From: UBA10649 sp963749905
GTDB taxonomy: Bacteria; Actinomycetota; Actinomycetes; S36-B12
Assembly: GCA_963749905.1 (NCBI GenBank)
Contig: CAVVOF010000003.1
Span: 248,001-312,000 of the forward strand
Reading direction: 5' to 3'
Length of the DNA: 64,000 nucleotides
A program made the translations under genes and the position numbers. Shown one piece after another: positions 1-10,071 of this stretch (position 1 is its first letter; the number at the start of each line of letters is the position of its first letter). The notes under the pieces were generated by a model. It had not been told where the DNA came from, made no database searches, and saw nothing but the letters and a program-made list of their open reading frames with translations.

Positions 1-671
1 TGCAGCGCAGGTGCGTGGTAGAACTCGTTGAAGGCGTCGACGACGACCTTCCAGTTCACGTCGACGTACCAGGTGAGCTTCTCCTTGAGGAACATGTCCT
101 CCATGCGGTAGGCCCCGAGGTCGACGAGGATGTCCTCGCCCAGCCACTCGTCCAGCGGCGGCGCCACGCCGGGTCCGGCGAGCACGCCCCAGACCCAGCC
201 GCCCCACTCGGCCAGCTCCACCTGATGCGCCTGCAGGCCACCGAGGATGTCCTGGTCGAAGTCCTCGCGATCCGGCACGCCGACAACCTTGCCGTCGAAG
301 TCGTAGACCCAGTCGTGCCACGGGCACTTGAAGCGCCGCGCGCACTCCCCCGAGTCGCGAACGATGCGGGCGCCGCGATGCAGGCACACGTTGTGGAAGC
401 CGCCGAGGCTGCCGTCCTTCTTGCGGGTGATGACGATGGTCTCGCCGTGGCCCTCCCAGACGACGTGGTCGCCGGGCTGAACGAGCTGCTCGGAGCGGCA
501 CATGATCTGCCAGCTCGGGTTCAGCACGTACTTGCGCTCGAGCTCGAACCGCTCGGGGTCGGTGTACCAGGACGACGGGATCGTCTCCGACTTGCCCGGG
601 GTGTTGGGGATCTCGGGGGCGAAGCGCAGGGGCCCGTCACCACGGGTCGGGGGGACGAAGGGAGTCGTCAT
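1..671 (-). CDS. Rieske non-heme iron oxygenase, alpha subunit (3' part outside window)
   Basis: This is the large subunit of an aromatic-ring-hydroxylating type oxygenase, which hydroxylates an organic substrate with O2 and electrons from a reductase. About 223 N-terminal residues are visible. The Rieske 2Fe-2S ligands are clear: CLHRGA gives C96 and H98, and CPWHDW gives C116 and H119. The window ends inside the start of the catalytic domain (NWKVVVDAFNEFYH), so only the first residues of the iron site are seen. ATG at 671 is the first start of the open frame. A 12-bp palindrome lies 56 bases upstream. The likely electron donor is the reductase gene at 1520-2476. The substrate cannot be read from sequence. 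Confidence 0.93.
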   Translation of the reverse strand, partial: MTTPFVPPTRGDGPLRFAPEIPNTPGKSETIPSSWYTDPERFELERKYVLNPSWQIMCRSEQLVQPGDHVVWEGHGETIVITRKKDGSLGGFHNVCLHRGARIVRDSGECARRFKCPWHDWVYDFDGKVVGVPDREDFDQDILGGLQAHQVELAEWGGWVWGVLAGPGVAPPLDEWLGEDILVDLGAYRMEDMFLKEKLTWYVDVNWKVVVDAFNEFYHAPAL

Positions 672-726
672 CGAGGGTCCTCTCGGGCGTACGGCGCAGG
701 TCGGGGCAAGCGTCGCCCACGGTAAC

Positions 727-738
727 TTGTCTAGACAA
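727..738. promoter_or_regulatory. Palindromic operator TTGTCTAGACAA (type A, copy 1)
   Basis: Perfect 12-bp palindrome upstream of the Rieske gene starting at 671. The same core recurs at 6510-6525, 7878-7897 and 40155-40172, each time in front of a Rieske oxygenase gene. The spacing GT-N-TA-N-AC resembles sites of HutC-subfamily GntR regulators. Operator function is inferred. Confidence 0.6.
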
Positions 739-762
739 CTCGCGCAACCACTATTAGGACTT

Positions 763-775
763 CCAAGGACCTTGG
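763..775. repeat. Short inverted repeat CCAAGG-A-CCTTGG
   Basis: Two 6-base arms around one base, just downstream of a TAGGACTTCC stretch (755-764). It lies in the leader between the hemolysin-III gene and the Rieske gene at 671, about 25 bases from the type A operator. It may belong to the GGACGTCC-type motif family seen elsewhere in the window. The function is unknown. Confidence 0.35.
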
Positions 776-810
776 TCGAACGGGTCCGCTACCCGCTCAG
801 GATGCCGTGA

Positions 811-1446
811 TCAGGCGAATCTGACCAGTGTCAGCGCGATGGCCGAGAAGTGCGCCACGAAGGCGGCGATGGTGAAGGAATGGAACATCTCGTGGAACCC
901 GAACCACGTGGGGCTCAGCTTCGGCCACTTGGTGGCGTACACGACGGCGCCGAGGGTGTAGAGCAGGCCGCCGGCCACGATCAGGCCGAGGATGAGGGCC
1001 CCCGCGCCTGCGAAGGACGGCAGGTAGAACAGCGCAGCCCAGCCCAGGGCTACGTAGATCGGCACGTAGACCCAGCGGGGCGCGGTCAGCCAGAAGTTCC
1101 GGATCAGCACCCCGGCGATCGCCCCGGTCCACACCACGCTGAGCAGCACCCACGCCTGCTCGGTGGGCAGGAGAAGTAGCGAGAGCGGGGTGTAGGTGCC
1201 CGCGATGATCAGGAAGATGTTGGTGTGGTCCATCCGCCGGAGCAGGGCCTTCGTACGCGGCACCCAGTTGCCCAGGTGGTACGTGGCCGAGGTGGCGAAC
1301 AGCACGACGCTGGTCAGCGCGAACAGGCCGGCGGCGATCCGAGCCCCCGGGGTGCTCGCGAGCAGGACGAGGACGATGCCGCCGACGAGGGCCAGCGGTG
1401 CCACGACGGCGTGCAGCACGCCCCGCAGGCGCGGCTTCTCGTCCAT
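811..1446 (-). CDS. Hemolysin III / TrhA (PAQR-like) family membrane protein
   Basis: A 211-residue integral membrane protein of the HlyIII/TrhA family, which in bacteria is linked to membrane-energy and lipid homeostasis. Seven hydrophobic segments can be traced. Family signatures are visible: SATYHLGNW, then DHTNIFLIIAGTYTP, and near the C-terminus GFHEMFHSFTIAAF. The conserved His and Asp residues of these signatures form the putative metal site. ATG at 1446 is preferred over the upstream GTG at 1473 because a strong GAGGAG ribosome site precedes it by about six bases. It reads toward the partial Rieske gene, and a tandem 15-bp repeat covers its promoter. A role in the degradation pathway is not evident; it could respond to membrane stress from the substrate. 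Confidence 0.9.
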   Translation of the reverse strand: MDEKPRLRGVLHAVVAPLALVGGIVLVLLASTPGARIAAGLFALTSVVLFATSATYHLGNWVPRTKALLRRMDHTNIFLIIAGTYTPLSLLLLPTEQAWVLLSVVWTGAIAGVLIRNFWLTAPRWVYVPIYVALGWAALFYLPSFAGAGALILGLIVAGGLLYTLGAVVYATKWPKLSPTWFGFHEMFHSFTIAAFVAHFSAIALTLVRFA

Positions 1447-1464
1447 GGCTCCTCCTCGACCTAA

Positions 1465-1494
1465 GTTACTCACCCGTAGGTTACGCTACCGTAG
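1465..1494. promoter_or_regulatory. Tandem 15-bp direct repeat upstream of the hemolysin-III gene
   Basis: GTTACTCACCCGTAG is followed directly by GTTACGCTACCGTAG, with 12 of 15 bases identical and the start of a third copy (GTTTC). It lies 19-48 bases upstream of the ATG at 1446, where a regulator would act. The GTTAC core recurs in several promoters of this window. Confidence 0.5.
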
Positions 1495-1519
1495 GTTTCT
1501 GCGCCAGTCGGAGCGCGGC

Positions 1520-2476
1520 TCAGATGTCCAGCACCAGCCGATCTCCCTTGCAGCGGGAGACACAGGGCATCATGTACAGCCCCTCCTCCTTGTCCTCCTC
1601 GGACAACAGGGAGTCGCGGTGCACGATCTCCCCCTCGATGACCTTCGTCTCGCAAGTGCCGCAGACGCCCTCGGCGCAGGAGGTCATCACGCGCACGTCG
1701 TTGGCCAGCAGCACCTCCACGATGCTCTTGTCGCGCGGCACGGTGAACTCCTGGCCGGTGCTGTTGACCACGACGGTGAACTCGTGGTCGCCCGGATCCC
1801 CCGCCGTCTCCACGACCTTGGCCGCGAAGCGCTCCACGTGCGGGGCCGGCCGACCCAGCTCGGCGCACTTCTGCTCGACGGCCGCGATCAGCACTTCCGG
1901 GCCGCAGCAGTAGACGGCGGCGTCGGCCGGCGCGTCCCGCAGGATGTCGTCGAGCGGCAGCAACCCCTTCTCGTCCTGAGGCCAGATGTGCACCCCCAGC
2001 GCCTCGAGTCGGTCGTGGAAGGCCATTGACGCGCGGGTGCGACCGCCGTACCAGAAGGTCCACGGCACCCCCTTGTCGAAGATGACCTCGCCGAGCATCG
2101 GCACCATGGGCGTCACGCCGATGCCACCGCCGATGAACACGTACGAGGGGGCGGCCACCAACGGGAAGTGGTTGCGCGGCCCGCGCGTCTTGACCATGTC
2201 CCCGGCCTGGATCGAGTCGTGGACGTAGGACGAGCCACCGCGGCTGTTCGGCTCCCGGAGGACCGCGATGCGCCACGTGTCCGCGTGGAAGTGGCTGCAC
2301 AGCGAGTACTGGCGCTCCACGCCGTTGCCGAGCTGGACGTCGATGTGCGCCCCGGGCTCCCACAGCGGGAGCCGCTCACCGGACGGGGCCCCGAGGCGGA
2401 TGCAGACGACCCCGTCCGCCTCCTCGACGCGCTCGAGCACGACCAGGTCGCGGTACTCCTCGTAGACGTAGGGCAT
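1520..2476 (-). CDS. PDR-type oxygenase reductase (flavin/NAD domain plus C-terminal 2Fe-2S)
   Basis: A 318-residue one-protein electron chain that passes electrons from NAD(P)H through a flavin to a plant-type 2Fe-2S centre and on to a Rieske oxygenase. The order is flavin domain (RQYS at 55-58), nucleotide domain (GGGIGVTPM and a CCGPE motif) and ferredoxin domain. The cluster ligands are C267, C272 and C275 (CAEGVCGTC) plus C305. This order is typical of phthalate-dioxygenase-reductase relatives. ATG at 2476 starts two bases upstream of the stop region of the next gene (2479), so the two are probably co-transcribed. It is the only complete Rieske reductase in the window and may serve several of the five oxygenases. 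Confidence 0.93.
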   Translation of the reverse strand: MPYVYEEYRDLVVLERVEEADGVVCIRLGAPSGERLPLWEPGAHIDVQLGNGVERQYSLCSHFHADTWRIAVLREPNSRGGSSYVHDSIQAGDMVKTRGPRNHFPLVAAPSYVFIGGGIGVTPMVPMLGEVIFDKGVPWTFWYGGRTRASMAFHDRLEALGVHIWPQDEKGLLPLDDILRDAPADAAVYCCGPEVLIAAVEQKCAELGRPAPHVERFAAKVVETAGDPGDHEFTVVVNSTGQEFTVPRDKSIVEVLLANDVRVMTSCAEGVCGTCETKVIEGEIVHRDSLLSEEDKEEGLYMMPCVSRCKGDRLVLDI

Positions 2477-2478
2477 GG

Positions 2479-4234
2479 TCAGACGGTAGCCGCACCAGCG
2501 GTGGAATCGACAGTGACGGTGCCCGCCGCCCCGTCGACGGTGACCTCCATGCCGTCGGCCAGCTGCGAGGTGCCGGTGGTGACCGAGAGCACCGACGGGA
2601 TGCCCAGCTCCCGACTGACCACGACCGCGTGGGAGTTCATGGCGCCCACGTCGACGACGACTGCTCCGGCGATGAGGAAGAGCGGCGTCCATGCCGCATC
2701 GGTGAACGGGGCGACGAGCACGTCACCGGGCTCCAGCTTGGCCATGTCGGACGGGTCATGCAGCACCCGCGCGGGTCCCGTGTAGCGACCGGCGCCCCCG
2801 CCGAGCCCGGAGAGCACGTCGCCGTCCTTCAGGAGGGGCATGCTGCGCTCGGTGCGCCGCTGCCACTGGGAAAGCGGCCGCGGGTCCGACGCGATGATGA
2901 ACGGCGGATCCAGCTCGTAGAGCTCGTCGTAGTCGGCGAGCCGCTCCGCGATGACCTCACGGAACGACGCCGGATCGGCCACGTAGTCGTCGAGTTCGTG
3001 CACTGAGCAGCATCATGACGTCCTCGGGCTTTTCGAACAGGCCGGCCGCCACGCCTCGCCGCCCGAGCTCACGGACCGCCATCCGCACCTCGTTGATCAC
3101 GGCGACGCAGGTGGCCTTGGTCCGCTCGCGAGCGGGCACGCACAGCGAGGTCGAGGCGAGCGCCATCTCCAGGGTCCCCAGCGCCTCGTCGTTGCCGGCC
3201 AGGGCGTCGCGCAGCTGCTGGGCGGCACCCTGCCGACGCGCCTCGAGCCGCTCGTGGCGCGCCTGCGGCGAGTCAGCGTCGGATGCCTTCCGGATCCCGG
3301 CCACCAGTTTCAGCGGCTGCAAGGGGTCGGCCTCCCACGACAGCGCATGGATGTCCCACTCGTTCGGTCCACGTGACCCGGACTCCCGAAGGAACTCTGC
3401 GAACGACTCCGCGAATGCGCGGGCGCTCTCGGTCTGCGGGTCCTTGAGCTCCGCCAGCACCGCATCCGGACCGTCGTCGAAGAGCGCAGTGATCTCGGCG
3501 GACGCGTTGGCCTCGCGGGATAGCCGCCACAGGCCCCAGGACGGCGACGCCGAGTCGACGTCACCCAGGCCGGAGATGAGTTCCAGCTGCAGTTCCGGGC
3601 GGCCGACGGACGCGCAGAGGCCGGCCAGGATGCCCGGCCCCAGGGTGGACGCCAGGCTCGAGTAGTCGTGCCTGGCGAACCCGTTGTCGAGCTCCCAGGC
3701 GAACGACCGAGCGCGCGCCACGAGTTCAGCGTCGGTCAGCGCCGTCAGGTCGGGCCGCTCGCCGGCCAGCCGCGCGGTGCGTCGGCGGTCCTCGTCGATC
3801 TCCTCGAAACGGGTGCGGCCGAGGATCTCGCCGATCGTCGCAGCCGCCTTCGCCGACAGCTCAGGATTGATGTCATCGGGATGGGGCTCGTAGGGCGGGG
3901 TGTCGGGGTGCGAGCCGAGCAGTCCCGCGTCGAACTCCTCGAGGTTCGCGCCGAGCCGCAGCCCGAGCAGCCTCATGTGCGAGAGGTTGAGGTAGAAGTA
4001 GCCGCCGAAGATGCCGACCATCGGGATCTTGGGCGGGGTGTTGAACTCGTCCGGGCCGTAGATGCCGAACTCGACGAAGCCGCGGTACCAACCGGGCAGC
4101 AGGCCCTCCTCGAACACCAGCGTCCAGCCGAGCGGGCTGGCCGGGTCCGGCAGCACCTCCCCGGCGTTGGCGCGCGTGTAGTACGGCAGCCGCTCGTTCC
4201 GCTGCCAGTCGACGAGCCACGAATCAACCATCAT
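2479..4234 (-). CDS. Swivelling-His (PEP-utiliser mobile domain) protein, copy 1, frameshifted
   Basis: One gene of about 584 codons split by a single-base shift near 3000. The N-terminal part (2957-4234) is helical and resembles the substrate-binding part of rifampin-phosphotransferase and PEP-synthase-like proteins. The C-terminal part (2479-3003) carries the swivelling phosphohistidine domain, with the reactive His in GAMNSHAVVVSREL. Intact paralogues at 37079-38794 and 40999-42741 align across the break, with LLESELDAF opposite LL..HELDDY, which supports one extra base there. No ATP-grasp or PEP-binding barrel is present, so the phosphate donor must act in trans. GGAAG precedes the ATG at 4234. 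The next gene is the reductase at 2476. Substrate phosphorylation is inferred. Confidence 0.8.
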
Positions 4235-4270
4235 CTTCCGCTTCCATGCGTTCGTTCGAGCCCGGACATT

Positions 4271-4309
4271 CGTGCGCCGCCGGGCCCAGGGATCGTCCGG
4301 CGGCGCACG
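4271..4309 (-). terminator. Hairpin after the SDR gene
   Basis: Perfect 13-bp stem (CGTGCGCCGCCGG at 4271-4283 with its complement at 4297-4309) around a 13-base loop. It is downstream of the SDR stop at 4329 and just before the swivelling-His gene start at 4234. There is no T tract. Confidence 0.55.
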
Positions 4310-4328
4310 AGCAGGTGGGGCGGTCGGC

Positions 4329-5112
4329 CTAGTAGGGCACCGTGCCAGCGTCCACGTTGTAGAGCGTGCCCGTCATGCCGTTGCCCAGCGGACCGGCGAG
4401 CAGGACGGCCATGCCGGCGACCTGGTCGACCGTGTTGAGCTCCTTGGTCATGGTGTCGTTGGCGAACTCCTGGAGGAACTGCTCGTAGGAGATGCCGGCG
4501 GCCTCGGCGACCTGCGCGCCGGCCTCCTGCATGAGCTCCGTCTCGATCGGACCGGGGCAGATCGCGTTGCAGCGGATGCCCTGCAGGGCGTACTCCGCCG
4601 CAGTCGCCTTGGTGAGTCCGTTCATGGCGTGCTTGCCCATGATGTAGTGGCTGACCGCCATCTTCGAGGCGTGCTTGCCCTCGATGGACGAGATGTTGAT
4701 GATCCGGCCGGACTGCTGCGGCAGCATGTACTTCAGCGCGCGACGGGTGGCCCAGAACGCCGACGAGCAGTTCCAGTCGAACGCCTTCTGCCACGCCTCG
4801 TTGCTGAGCGAGTCGATCATCGCCCAGCCGTCGGAGCCACCGGCGCAGTTCACGAGGATGTCGACCGTGCCGTACTTCTCGGCGGCGAAGTCGACGAGGG
4901 CTTCGACCTGAGGCGCAGTCGAGCACGTCCGTCGCCTTGAACGCCGCGCGGTCGCCCGCGTCAAGCCGCTCGAGTGCGCGGGCACCCTTCTCCTCGGATC
5001 GGTTGCCGATCACGACGGAGGCGCCCTCCTCGACGAACGACTTCGCGATGGCGAAGCCGATGCCCGTGCTGCCGGCGGTGATGACCGCGACCTTGCCGTC
5101 CAACGAACCCAT
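4329..5112 (-). CDS. Short-chain dehydrogenase/reductase, frameshifted
   Basis: A classical SDR of about 260 residues, an NAD(P)-dependent alcohol/ketone oxidoreductase. The N-terminal Rossmann motif is TAGSTGIG. The second half shows NCAGG, the catalytic Ser in NISSIEG and the YxxxK pair in HYIMGK. The reading frame slips by one base near 4917, and both sides match the family. ATG at 5112 follows a GGGAGAGCTC ribosome site. It may oxidise alcohols or cis-diols made by the Rieske enzymes upstream on the same strand (inference). The C-terminus YNVDAGTVPY resembles the usual VDGG ending. Confidence 0.85.
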
Positions 5113-5217
5113 GAGCTCTCCCTGCCAGTCGTGGGCGGTCGGTGCACCGCCGCCCGGCCATCTCACACCAGACGGGTGCCGTCGTCAATGGAAATCAGAA
5201 AGTAGGTCGTCCACATT

Positions 5218-6466
5218 TCAGGCCTGGCGCGGCAGCGGGTACCCGGGCTGGTGGTTCTCCTGCATCAGCCGGTTGATGGTCTGGTGGGCGTACTGGACGC
5301 CGGGCTCGTTGCGGCCGTACAGCTGGGTGGTGCCGGCGAGGTTCTTGACGCCCTTCTGCACGCCGTACCCGGTGAGGTAGTCCTCCTCGTAGGTGACGTC
5401 GTAGAAGAAGTCGCGGAACACCTCGAGGTCCTCACGGTTCTCCTCTGTGACCGGCTTCCGGGTCAGCACCCGCTGCTCGGTCATCGACTCCCCCACCGTC
5501 GCACCCGGCAGCACGAACGCGCACGTCATCCGCTCGCGCCAGCCGCCCGCGAACGACATGCCGGGGAACAGCCAGATGATCGAGCCGACGTGCGAGGACG
5601 GATCGAGCGATGCGATGTCCTCGTCGATGTCGCGTTCGAGTGTGCGAAGCGCGAAGGCGACTCGCTCGTGCGCCCCGAAGCCGTCGAAGATGGCCGTGTT
5701 GCTGCAGGTTCGTCTTGAATACCGTGTTCGGGTGCAGCGAGGCGAAGTGGTAGCCCTCCAGGTAGCCCTCGATGACCACCTTCCAGTTCGGCCCCGGCAT
5801 CTTCCGTGACGAGAAGACGTGACACTCGTCCAGCTTCAGCGCCTCGAGCACCGGCTTGAAGTCACCCAGCCACGAGTCGATGTCGATCTCCAGACCCGGC
5901 GTCAGGCACACGAAGATCAGGCCGGCTGACTCAACCACCGGGAGCTGGACGAGACCGCGCTCAGACTTGTCGAACTCGCCGAAGGTCGATTCACCGTAGA
6001 TCCCGCGCAGTTCGCCGTTCATGCCGTACGACCACGCGTGGTAGGGACAGGTGAGGGCACGCGACTCCCCGTACCCGTCGCCGCAGATGAGCGCGCCGCG
6101 GTGCCGGCAGATGTTCAGCATCGCGTGCACCTCGCCCTTGGCGTCCCGGGTGATGACCACCGGCACGCCCGCGGCGTCCATCGCCTTGTAGGTGTTCTTC
6201 CCCGGCAGCTCCGCGGAGAGGGCAAGCGGCAGCGGGATCCGCTTGAAGATCAGGTCGAGCTCCGCCTTGAAGAGCTCCTCGTCGTAGTAGTTCTCGACCG
6301 GCTCCGCCCAGATGTCCTCGGCCTGGTCGGTCGACTTGTTCCGGACGTGCTCCGCGAGGCGCAGCATCATCCGGATCGCCTCCTCCCGGGCCGCGCCGTC
6401 GAGAACGGAGCTGGCGACGTACTCCGGGAGCACCTCGGGGGCAAGGACAGGGGCGATCTCGTTCAC
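5218..6466 (-). CDS. Rieske non-heme iron oxygenase, alpha subunit, frameshifted
   Basis: About 416 residues. Rieske ligands are C120 and H122 (CRHRGA) and C140 and H143 (CPYHAW). The catalytic domain begins with NWKVVIEGYLEGYHFASLHPN, which carries the iron-binding histidines. One frame slip occurs near 5705. The C-terminal frame then continues (FDGFGAHERVAFALRT) to the stop at 5218. GTG at 6466 is chosen because GGGAG lies seven bases upstream; upstream ATG codons have no ribosome site. It is a close paralogue of the next gene (6581-7839), sharing the helical N-terminus SVLDGAAREEAI and the ENHQPGYPLP C-terminus. A type A operator lies 44 bases upstream. Confidence 0.9.
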
Positions 6467-6509
6467 GCGGGCTCCCAGCGGGTCGAGGACGCCTCCAGCG
6501 CGGCGCCCA

Positions 6510-6525
6510 AGTTGTCTATACAACT
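6510..6525. promoter_or_regulatory. Palindromic operator AGTTGTCTATACAACT (type A, copy 2)
   Basis: Arms AGTTGT and ACAACT are perfect, with a 4-base centre (CTAT). It sits 44 bases upstream of the GTG of the Rieske gene at 6466, in the 114-base gap to the previous Rieske stop. It matches the site at 727-738. Confidence 0.6.
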
Positions 6526-6580
6526 ATGGTGCCCCAATTATCGGATGTCAATGCACCCGGGCGCCCGCGACACTTTGGGG

Positions 6581-7839
6581 CTACACCTCGTCGGGCAGCC
6601 GGTAGCCAGGCTGGTGGTTCTCCTTCATGAGCCGGTTGATGGACCGGTGGAGGTACTGCACGCCGATCTCGTTGCGCCCGAACACCTGGGTGTGTCCGCC
6701 GGTGGCGCGCACCCCGGTCTGGACGCCGTACTGGGTCAGGTAGTCCTCGTTGTAGACGACGTCGTAGAACCAGTCGCGCATGACCTCGAGGTCGTGCTTC
6801 ACGTCGTCGGTGATCTGGTGCCGCACCACGATCCGGTGCTCCGTGATCGACTCGTCGACCTTCGTCGTGGGCAGGCACAGGGCCACCGTCATCCGCTGGC
6901 GCCAGCCGCCCGCGATGGACAGGCCAGGGAACGTCCAGTAGATCGGTCCGACGTGGTGCGACGGGTCCCAGTCCTCCTCCGAGCCATCCATGACGTCGTC
7001 GATGGTGCGCAGCGCGAAGCCGAGCCGCTCGTGCGGGCCGAAGCCGTCGAAGACCATGGTGTTGCCGTGGTTGACCTTGAACACGGTGTTCGGGTGCGTG
7101 GCCGCGAAGTGGTAGGCCTCGAGATAGCCCTCGATGGTCGCCTTCCAGTTCGGCCCCGGCATCATGCGCGACGAGAACACGTGGCACTCGTCCAGCTTGA
7201 GGCTGGCCAGCTGCTCGCCCCACTCGCCGAGCCAGGAGTCGATGTCGATCTCGAGCCCGGGCGTCAGGCACACGAAGATCACGCCGTGCCTCTCGACGAC
7301 GGGGAGCTGGATCAGGCCTCGACTGCTCCCGATCGATGTCGCCGAACGTCGACTCCCCGTAGATGCCCTTGAGCTCGCCGTCCATGGCGAACGACCACGC
7401 GTGGTACGAGCAGGTCAGGGCACGAGCCGTGCCACGCCCCTCGCAGACGAGTGCCCCGCGGTGCCGGCACACGTTGAGCATCGCGTGCACGTCGCCCTTG
7501 GCGTCGCGGGTCATGACCACCGGGCACGCCGACCGCCTCGATGGCCTTGAAGGAGTTCTTGCCCACCAGCTCGGCGGACAGGGCCAGCGGCAGCGGGATC
7601 CGCTTGAAGATCAGATCGACCTCGGCCCGGAAGATCTCCTCGTCGAGGTAGTTGTCGATGGGCTCCTCCATGGTGGAGTCGGCCATGTCCGTCGTCTTGT
7701 TGCGGAGGTGGACGGTCAGCCGTCGCATCATGTCCATCGCCTGCTCGCGGGCCGCGCCGTCGAGGACGTCGCTCCGCAGCCACTGCGGCACCTCGCGCTC
7801 CAGCTCGAGGTCCTGCTCTTCGGCGATCAGCTCGGTCAT
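6581..7839 (-). CDS. Rieske non-heme iron oxygenase, alpha subunit, two frameshifts
   Basis: About 420 residues, and the nearest paralogue of the adjacent gene at 5218-6466. The Rieske motifs are CRHRGA and CSYHAW, and the iron-site region reads NWKATIEGYLEAYHFAATHPN. Two slips break the frame. One is near 7520, where GTGCCCGGTGG has an extra C relative to the paralogue's GTGCCGGTGG; the other is near 7323. All three pieces align to the paralogue end to end. ATG at 7839 starts MTELIAEEQ. A 20-bp perfect palindrome lies 39 bases upstream. The tandem pair probably arose by duplication; different substrates or positions of attack are possible but not shown. Confidence 0.9.
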
Positions 7840-7877
7840 GCACGCTCCCGGGGTCCACGGTTCCAGCCCGTGGGCCG

Positions 7878-7897
7878 GAAGTCATCTAGATGACTTC
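7878..7897. promoter_or_regulatory. 20-bp perfect palindrome, type A variant (copy 3)
   Basis: GAAGTCATCT followed by its exact complement AGATGACTTC. The outer AGT and inner TCTAGA match the other type A sites; two positions differ by transitions (CA for TG). It lies 39 bases upstream of the ATG at 7839. Confidence 0.65.
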
Positions 7898-7977
7898 AGA
7901 GGCTAGGACAGGGCAGCAGGGCTCACCTCGGGCCGAAGGTCCCGACTTCCGGCCGCGTGGTCGCGGGATGCCGAGCG

Positions 7978-8608
7978 TCAGCCGCCGGGCATCAGCGCGC
8001 GGTGCTCGTCGCCCACCGCAACGGGCTCGTTGATGCTCATCAGCACGAACCGGCCATCCGGCCAGACCTGGACGCGGGAGATCGAGACGTAGCCGGGGTT
8101 GTAGAAGAACCGTTTCGGACTACCGACCACCTCGGCCAGGAAGGTGTTACTCGCCCCGCCGTGGCTGACGGCGACGACCCGCTGGCCCTGGTGGGCCAGG
8201 CCGATCCGGCGCACCGTGGCGACCATCGTCGCGCGCAGCTCGTCGGCGTTGTGGGGTGGCACGAAGCCCTCCTCGAACCGCCCCTCGAGAAATGCGACAG
8301 TCCGCGAGGGATCCGCGAGGTTCTCGGTGCCGACGTAGTGCGTGGCGTTGGACCGCCACTCCCGCAGGCCCTCGTCTACGTGGATGTCCAGCCCCCGCGC
8401 ACGCGCCAGCGGCTCGGCCGTCTCCACGGCCCGACGCAGGTGGCTGGAGTACAGCGCGTCCAGGGGCACGTCGGCCAGGTGATCGGCCAGCGCACGCGCC
8501 TCGGCGCCGGCCGTTCTCGCTCAGTCCGGGGTCCAGCGTGCCGTCCGGCTGCGGCTGCGCGTGCCGGACCAGCAGGATCTCGGCGGGCGTCGCGACCGTG
8601 ACCGCCAC
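7978..8608 (-). CDS. Histidine phosphatase superfamily protein, frameshifted
   Basis: A phosphoglycerate-mutase-like phosphatase of about 210 residues. The N-terminal LLVRHAQP holds the phospho-accepting His, followed by SSHLRRAVETAE, the acid segment EGLREWR and the second His in VSHGGA. A frame slip near 8505 separates the first 30 residues from the rest. GTG at 8608 shares its first base with the TAG stop of the aldehyde dehydrogenase gene, so the two are translationally coupled. It is one of three histidine phosphatases in the window (with 22801-23448 and 40292-41002). The natural substrate is unknown; a phosphorylated catabolic intermediate is a reasonable guess. Confidence 0.85.
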
Positions 8609-10071
8609 TAGACGGTCTGCCCGAAGCTGCCCAGGTCGTCGGCGGACGGGAACTGCATGCTCAACAGCTCGAAGTACTCGAGCAGGCCATGGTGACCGAG
8701 CTCTCGGCCGACACCGGACTGCTTGAAGCCGCCGAAGGGCGCCTTGGCGTTGAACCGGCCACCGTTGACGGCGACCTGGCCGGTGCGCAGCCGCCGCGCG
8801 ATCGACACGGCCGTCGGGATGTCCTCCGCGAACACCGAGCCGGACAGGCCGAAGTCGCTGTCGTTGGCGAAGGCGATGCCCTGCTCGATCCCCTCGTCGT
8901 ACGCGACGATCGCCAGCACCGGCCCGAAGATCTCCTCCTGGACGACCGTCGCGCCGGGGTCCAGCCGGCTGAACACGGTGGGCTTGACGAAGTAGCCGCG
9001 GTCCAGCCCCTCCACCGGCCCGGGGCCGCCGGTGATGAGGGTGCCCTCCTCCATGCCGATCTCGATGTACTTGCTGACCGTCCGCAACTGAGCCGCCGAG
9101 GCCACCGGACCGATGTCCGTGCTCTCGTCCAGCGGATCGCCGACCCGCATGGCCTCCACGAGGGCGGCCACTCGCTCCTCGACTTCCGCGAGGAGCGACT
9201 GCGGCACGATCAGGCGGGTGGTCGCCGAGCAGGTCTGGCCGTTGTTGATGAAGCAGCCACGCACGGCGGCAGCCATCGCGGCGTCCATGTCGGCGCCCTC
9301 GGCCAGCAGGAAGGCGGACTTGCCGCCGAGCTCGAGGGCCACCTTCTTGATGGTGCCGGCGGCGGCCCGGGCCACCTGCACGCCCGCACCGGTGGATCCG
9401 GTCAGGCTCACCATGTCCACCTGCGGGTGCGAGGACAGCAGGTCGCCGACGAGGGCGCCGCGCCCGGAGATCAGGTTGAAGACGCCGTCCGGCAGGCCCA
9501 GTTCGTCGACGATGTCCGCGAGCGCGAAGGTCGCCAGCGGGGCCACGCTGCTCGGCTTGACCACGACCGGGCAGCCCGGCGGCCAGCGCCGGACCGACCT
9601 TGGCCGCGAGCTGGTACAGCGGGTAGTTCCACGGAGTGATCGCGCCGACGACGCCGGCCGGCACCCGGATGACCAGTCGAGTTGCCGACCCGCTCCTCCG
9701 CCGGCAGCTCACGCGCGGCCTCGGCGATGGTCTCGAAGACGGAGGCGGCCAGGCCCACCTGGACCCGGACCGACGATCGCGATCGGCGTGCCCACCTCCT
9801 GCGCCATGATCGCGCGCCAGCTCCGCCTCGCGCGCTCGCAGCCCGGTGGCGATGGCCGTCACGATGTCCGCACGCTCGGCGATCGGTACCTCGGCCCACT
9901 CGTTCGCGGATCGACGGGCCGCGAGGATGGCGCGCTCGGCGTCCGTCAGATCGCCGGCGGGCACGGTGCCGATGATCTCCCCGGTGGCCGCCTCGTCGAC
10001 GGTGATGACGTCACCGGCCGGCGGGCGCCGACCACTGCGCCGTCGATGTAGAGGTCGCGACGCTCGATCAC
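8608..10071 (-). CDS. Aldehyde dehydrogenase family protein, multiple frameshifts
   Basis: A roughly 485-residue NAD(P)-dependent aldehyde dehydrogenase. Visible family marks are PWNYP near the cofactor site, the general base Glu in LELGGK, the catalytic Cys in NNGQTCSA, and EEIFGPVL. The gene is broken by about five slips, near 10025, 9820, 9770, 9675 and 9580. From 9564 to the stop at 8608 it reads cleanly. GTG at 10071 follows GGAGGAAGC and overlaps the previous stop by four bases. This density of shifts is far above the rest of the window outside IcmF, so true decay cannot be excluded for this gene. It would oxidise an aldehyde to an acid in the pathway (inference). Confidence 0.85.

Noticed and set aside
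2957..3003. Programmed frameshifting as the reason for split genes
   Set aside because: No slippery heptamer with a shared pattern is seen, shifts go both ways, and they hit unrelated enzyme families; error or mutation is simpler.
6038..7372. A 444-codon open frame on the plus strand
   Set aside because: It runs antisense to two Rieske genes and has the Arg/Val/His-rich composition of a high-G+C shadow; no domain is visible.
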